This document shows, in pieces, positions 60,296 to 64,000 of a stretch of DNA of 64,000 bases. The position numbers were made by a program, and so were the translations under genes. The notes under the pieces are model-generated. The model saw only the letters and a program-made list of their open reading frames with translations, made no database searches and had not been told where the DNA came from. The stretch is from contig CAJTXU010000015.1 of assembly GCA_910584125.1 (NCBI GenBank), positions 4,735 through 68,734 on the forward strand. The letters run 5' to 3'. This DNA comes from an uncultured Muribaculaceae bacterium (lineage in GTDB: Bacteria > Bacteroidota > Bacteroidia > Bacteroidales > Muribaculaceae). Position 1 is the first letter of the stretch, and each line of letters starts with the position of its first letter.

Positions 60296-61198
60296 ATGAA
60301 ACCTACGTTATTCATACTGGCGGCCGGAATGGGAAGCCGCTACGGAGGCCTTAAACAGCTTGACGGACTCGGTCCGTCGGGCGAGACCATCATGGACTAT
60401 TCGGTGTTCGACGCCCTGCGCGCCGGCTTCGGCAAGATCGTCTTCGTGATCCGACATGACTTCGAGCAGGAGTTCCGCGACAAGATCATCTCCCGCTACG
60501 AGGGCCACGTGCCCGTCGAGGTGGTGTTCCAGGACATCGACAACCTTCCCGCCGGCTTCAAACCCGCCGAAGGGCGTGTGAAACCCTGGGGTACGGGCCA
60601 CGCCGTGCTGATGGGCAAGGACGTGATCCGCGAACCGTTCGGCGTCATCAACGCCGACGACTATTATGGAGCCGACGGCTTCCGTGTGCTCGCCGACTTC
60701 CTCCGCTCGGTCGAGGGGGAGAAGGGTCGCTGGTGCATGGTGGGATTCAACATCGAGAACACGCTGAGCGAGAACGGCGGCGTGTCGCGCGGCCTGTGTG
60801 AGGTGAACGGCGAGGGCTATCTCACTGGCGTCACCGAGTGCCACGGCATCGAGCGCAAGGATGGTCGCCTCGTCCAGGTCAACGCCGAGGGCCAGACCGT
60901 GCCTTTCCCCGAGAACGCCAGCGTGTCGATGAACATGTGGGGATTCACCCCCGACTATTTCGACTACAGCGAGAAGGCGTTCGTCGACTTCCTCTCCGAG
61001 CATGGCGGCGAACTGAAATCGGAATTCTACATTCCGAGCGTGGTCAACGACCTCATCAACGCCGGAGAGGTAACGCTCAAGGTCGAGCCCACGACCTCGA
61101 AATGGTTCGGCGTTACATACGCCGCCGACCGCGACGCCACCGTGGCGCAGTTCCGCCGGCTCGTCGACGCCGGCATCTATCCCACGCCGCTCTTCTAA
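60296..61198 (+). CDS. Nucleotidyltransferase family protein (sugar-phosphate NTP transferase)
   Basis: 300 aa. N-terminal FILAAGMGSRYGGLKQLDGLG is the NTP-transferase signature with the Arg and Lys of the active loop; GTGHAVLMGKDVI and FGVINADDYYGADGF (metal-binding Asp) follow. The C-terminal part (FYIPSVVNDLINAGEVTLKV) is not a left-handed beta-helix. The sugar and nucleotide are not fixed. It lies 22 bp before galE, so nucleotide-sugar synthesis for glycans is the likely context. Confidence 0.85.
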   Translation: MKPTLFILAAGMGSRYGGLKQLDGLGPSGETIMDYSVFDALRAGFGKIVFVIRHDFEQEFRDKIISRYEGHVPVEVVFQDIDNLPAGFKPAEGRVKPWGTGHAVLMGKDVIREPFGVINADDYYGADGFRVLADFLRSVEGEKGRWCMVGFNIENTLSENGGVSRGLCEVNGEGYLTGVTECHGIERKDGRLVQVNAEGQTVPFPENASVSMNMWGFTPDYFDYSEKAFVDFLSEHGGELKSEFYIPSVVNDLINAGEVTLKVEPTTSKWFGVTYAADRDATVAQFRRLVDAGIYPTPLF

Positions 61199-61220
61199 CC
61201 GCACGAAAGACACGACAGTT

Positions 61221-62252
61221 ATGAAAGAAAAGATTCTTGTCACCGGGGGCACGGGCTATATCGGCTCCCACACCACGGTCGAGCTTCAGAACGCCGGCTA
61301 CGAGGTGGTAATCATCGACAACCTCTCCAACTCCGACCGCTCGGTGCTCGACGGCATCGAGGCCATCACGGGCGTCCGCCCGGAGTTCGTCGAGGGCGAC
61401 TGCACCGATTTCGAGACGCTGAGCCGTCTTTTCGCCGAGCATCCCGGCATAAAGGGCATCATCAACTTCGCCGCCTCCAAGGCGGTGGGGGAGTCGGTGG
61501 CCAAACCGCTGCTCTATTACCGCAACAACCTCAACACGCTCATAAACCTGCTCGAGCTCATGCCGGCCAACGGCGTGAAGGGCATCGTGTTCTCGTCGAG
61601 CTGCACGGTCTATGGCGAACCCGACCGCAACCCGATCGATGAGACGGCGCCGATCAAGGAGGCCACGTCGCCTTACGGCAACACCAAGCAGATCTCAGAG
61701 GAGATAATACAGGACTATGTGCGTTCGGGCGCGCCGGTCAAGAGCATCATCCTGCGCTATTTCAACCCGATAGGGGCGCATCCGTCGGCTCGCATCGGCG
61801 AACTCCCGGTGGGCGTTCCGCAGAATCTCGTGCCTTATCTGACGCAGACGGCGGCGGGCATCCGCAAGGAGCTCACCGTGTTCGGCGACGACTACGACAC
61901 GCCCGACGGGTCGTGCATCCGTGACTATATCGACGTCGTGGACCTGGCGCGCGCGCACGTCACGGCCATGAAGCGGATGCTCGACAATCCGGAGACCGAC
62001 TCCGTCGAGATCTTCAATCTGGGCACGGGACGCGGCTTGTCGGTGCTTGAGCTGATAGCGTCGTTCGAGCGGGCCACGGGCGTCAAGGTACCCCACCGCA
62101 TCGGTCAGCGCCGCGAGGGCGACATCGAGAAGATATGGGCCGACCCCCGCAAGGCCAACGAGGTTCTCGGCTGGAAAGCCGAGGTTCCCGTCGACGAGAC
62201 GATGCGCAACGCCTGGGCCTGGCAGAAAAGCCTGAGTGGCAATGATAAATGA
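61221..62252 (+). CDS. galE: UDP-glucose 4-epimerase
   Basis: 343 aa. Rossmann motif VTGGTGYIGSHTTVELQ, IDNLSNSD, INFAASKAVGESVAKPL, the catalytic FSSSCTVYG and the SPYGNTKQ Tyr-x3-Lys pair, then RYFNPIGAHPS and the C-terminal RREGDIEKIWADPRKANEVLGWKAE. Interconverts UDP-glucose and UDP-galactose (or N-acetyl forms). Its last codons are made from the ATGATAA repeat that extends the terminator stem. Confidence 0.96.
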   Translation: MKEKILVTGGTGYIGSHTTVELQNAGYEVVIIDNLSNSDRSVLDGIEAITGVRPEFVEGDCTDFETLSRLFAEHPGIKGIINFAASKAVGESVAKPLLYYRNNLNTLINLLELMPANGVKGIVFSSSCTVYGEPDRNPIDETAPIKEATSPYGNTKQISEEIIQDYVRSGAPVKSIILRYFNPIGAHPSARIGELPVGVPQNLVPYLTQTAAGIRKELTVFGDDYDTPDGSCIRDYIDVVDLARAHVTAMKRMLDNPETDSVEIFNLGTGRGLSVLELIASFERATGVKVPHRIGQRREGDIEKIWADPRKANEVLGWKAEVPVDETMRNAWAWQKSLSGNDK

Positions 62253-62275
62253 TAAATGATAAATGATTAAAGATA

Positions 62276-62312
62276 AGAGGCTCCGCGCTGGATATTTCCG
62301 CGCGGAGCCTCT
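62276..62312. terminator. Bidirectional terminator between galE and the secreted protein gene
   Basis: AGAGGCTCCGCG, 13-nt loop, CGCGGAGCCTCT, flanked by AATGATAAATGAT repeats on one side and TCATTAATCATTCATTAATCA on the other, which pair to lengthen the stem. Confidence 0.85.
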
Positions 62313-62328
62313 AATAATTCATCATTAA

Positions 62329-63420
62329 TCATTCATTAATCATTGCCTTTAGGGTTTTGACGTTGGTGCCGTCCGAGGCGCGGACCACGTAGGCGCCAGG
62401 GGAGAGCTGCGTGAGGTCGGCTACGGCCTGGCCTCGGCCCGAGGCCGACGCTCGCTTCGCGCCGTCGATGCCTATCACCTCCAGCGTCACCACGGCGTCG
62501 CCGTCGGCGACAGCCACTACCGAATCGCCGCTACGCACGATACGCAGGTCTTCAAAAGTTGGAGTGTCGGTTGATACCGAAATTTGCCACTCCTTAAGGT
62601 GTGCAAGTGCAGCAGGGTCGGTTATGTAGTCGGAAGTGAAAATCGGAGCGGCGTAGACTCCAAAACCATATTTGTTGTAACCTCGAATACAAATGATCGC
62701 TCCCCAATAATGGTCTTCATTGTATGTCAGATGCCCGTCAACAAATTCGTCTTCTTCGAAAACAAAAGTTACTGGGCAAAAACTATCCGTTTCGTTTTTC
62801 CACTCATCAATTGTGAAATAGGGTCTATCATCCAGATAATATAGGTCGGCATCAATTCTATTGGCGTTTTCACAATATACATCAAATGTTAAAATCCCAT
62901 GGTACCAGTCTTCTGTTTCATATTCCTCATTTGTATAATGAATCCCGGTGATTATCGGTTTGCCCGGGAACCGTCGCGGCAGAATGTAATACATGACATA
63001 TAAATTGTCGGTTTGCCCCGAGGCTGAAATGAAATCCACCTCAAGGCCATAGCCCACCTCTGTATAATCCTCTTCAGACGGGTTTTTGAAATCCGTTTTT
63101 ATAAAGCGTGCTTCGTACAGTTCGTCCCATTTCACACAGGATGTGTCAAGGATAAATTCGGCTGACGGTATATTTTCGTCAGACTTCGCTATGACGACGT
63201 TCGTGCCGTCAGTGGCCTTGGACGATACAGTCCAATACCCTGTTATTTCGTCGTCCATTGTCTTGAAGGTCAGCGTAGACGCGGTGGGAACGGGCAGATT
63301 CGTACCATACTCCACACCGTCGGCCATGCATGTCGATGAAATCAACTGGCCGCCTTGCGCACGGCACAATCCCATTGCCGCCGTGAGCAGGAATAAAAGA
63401 AGAAATAGTTTCTTATTCAT
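62329..63420 (-). CDS. Exported protein with T9SS-like C-terminal tail
   Basis: 363 aa from the ATG at 63420, leader MNKKLFLLLFLLTAAMGLCRAQ. The middle is beta-rich and aromatic (GYGLEVDFISASGQTDNLYVMYYILP, YYLDDRPYFTIDEW) without a known motif. The end (VTLEVIGIDGAKRASASG ... GAYVVRASDGTNVKTLKAMINE) is a T9SS-like sorting domain. Base composition of the middle third is clearly richer in A/T than the rest of the window, a possible sign of transfer. It overlaps the upstream small gene by 8 nt. Confidence 0.75.
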   Translation of the reverse strand: MNKKLFLLLFLLTAAMGLCRAQGGQLISSTCMADGVEYGTNLPVPTASTLTFKTMDDEITGYWTVSSKATDGTNVVIAKSDENIPSAEFILDTSCVKWDELYEARFIKTDFKNPSEEDYTEVGYGLEVDFISASGQTDNLYVMYYILPRRFPGKPIITGIHYTNEEYETEDWYHGILTFDVYCENANRIDADLYYLDDRPYFTIDEWKNETDSFCPVTFVFEEDEFVDGHLTYNEDHYWGAIICIRGYNKYGFGVYAAPIFTSDYITDPAALAHLKEWQISVSTDTPTFEDLRIVRSGDSVVAVADGDAVVTLEVIGIDGAKRASASGRGQAVADLTQLSPGAYVVRASDGTNVKTLKAMINE

Positions 63421-63688
63421 GATGAAATATATTAAATTGTTGATTCCGATTTTCAATCCTGATGTTTGCAGCGTGAGGCGACGTGCGTTCCGCCCGACTT
63501 TTGATTGGCTTGGCGAGTCGTTTGCCTTCGCCGACGTTCTTCATCGAGAAATTGTCGATGTATGTGATTGTGGTCGTGCTGTCCGGAAGAAAAGGCTGGG
63601 ATGCGTCATCTCCGGTGAATTTCACATCAGCCTTAGAGGACAGTACATATACGAGCGACAAGATCATGTATGTTATAAGTCTTTTCAT
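63413..63688 (-). CDS. Small exported protein, hypothetical
   Basis: 91 aa starting MKRLITYMILSLVYVLSSKA, a leader-like segment. The mature part is short (VKFTGDDASQPFLPDSTTTIT, then a basic tail ending NIFHHE). Translationally coupled to the larger exported protein that follows. No family recognised; an 8-nt overlap and a leader are the main support. Confidence 0.5.
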   Translation of the reverse strand: MKRLITYMILSLVYVLSSKADVKFTGDDASQPFLPDSTTTITYIDNFSMKNVGEGKRLAKPIKSRAERTSPHAANIRIENRNQQFNIFHHE

Positions 63689-64000
63689 CTCGTTGTTGTT
63701 TTGTTGCTTTAGATTTCGTTCTTTTTCTTTTCTTGTGGCCTCTGCAGATAGAAGCGTCAACTTGAGAGGCCCATCGGTGTCGCCGCCGAATCTGTTTCGG
63801 CGGCGACAGCGGCGTGTTGTTGTCAAATTCTCATTGGTATGTGATTTTTAAGTGTCGATACTATTATCTCCGGTTGTCACGGTTCGATTGTTGTTTCGAA
63901 CTCCATGCCTGCGTCGGTGGTGCAGGTTAGCGTGTAGGTGGTTCCTATAGTACTCCCCGATTTTCGACAGGGGGTTAAACTTCAATAATTTTCAGAACAA
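63689..64000. other. Upstream region at the right edge, no supported gene
   Basis: A G/C hairpin CGCCGCCGAA-tctg-TTTCGGCGGCG lies near 63780-63805. On the minus strand a short open piece (GTTYTLTCTTDAGMEFETTIEP, stop near 63885) looks like the tail of a beta domain but an in-frame stop lies 33 codons upstream. I do not call it a gene; it could be a broken 3' end. Confidence 0.35.

Overview
The window looks like a chromosome segment of a G+C-rich gut Bacteroidales, most likely a Muribaculaceae-type genome. The reasons are Bacteroidetes promoters (TTTG, about 20 nt, TAnnTTTG) in front of many genes, few Shine-Dalgarno sites, secreted proteins with type IX secretion (T9SS)-like C-terminal domains, an ATP-dependent PckA, a carboxynorspermidine-type dehydrogenase and a Bacteroidetes-type RAYT transposase. 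The family name is an inference from gene content, not a computed phylogeny.

Layout. 1-7.9 kb (minus strand) is a starch/maltodextrin cluster: a partial secreted MalS-like amylase, a GLUG-repeat secreted protein, a 5'-truncated gene, a cytoplasmic GH13 amylase and a periplasmic GH31 glucosidase, with a polyamine-type dehydrogenase just upstream. 9.2-12.9 kb (plus) is a tsaE-birA-flippase-like-membrane protein-BspA operon. 13-29.6 kb is a mosaic of housekeeping genes (yebC, pheT, pckA, ferritin) and secreted or unknown proteins. 29.8-33.6 kb holds folK and a tricorn-type protease. 33.6-35.2 kb is a RAYT transposase between copies of a repeat, next to an antiporter gene reduced to its two ends. 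35.2-41.9 kb is dnaX and rimP-nusA-infB, closed by a perfect 60-bp palindrome. 42-45.1 kb is a 1.2-kb gene-poor stretch with REP-like repeats, a secreted bleomycin-hydrolase-type peptidase, a 36-bp tandem array and tRNA-Thr(CGU). 45.2-47 kb is an ABC-F ATPase. 57.4-63.7 kb has an APC transporter, holB, a nucleotidyltransferase, galE and two small secreted-protein genes.

The most interesting locus is 47.0-57.4 kb: a seven-gene, one-promoter operon in which every product has a signal peptide or membrane segments. Its products are a CHASE2 membrane protein, a FecR-like beta protein, a beta-propeller protein, a TPR protein with an intact caspase (C14) dyad, a DUF4384-like protein, an LPP20-like small protein and a transglutaminase/papain-fold protein on a Pro/Lys linker. 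The CHASE2 gene is interrupted at a run of nine C; eight would restore one reading frame, so the sensor may be phase-variable. The propeller and caspase proteins share a paralogous module. Together they suggest an envelope sensing and proteolysis pathway that I do not recognise as a named system.

The intergenic DNA is rich in repeats: two REP-like families (one flanking the RAYT), 9-bp TAAGGTCNN arrays upstream of three promoters, 10-bp and 14-bp tandem arrays, and convergent-gene terminators whose stems share a GGCTCCGC core and are prolonged by A/T-rich tandem repeats.
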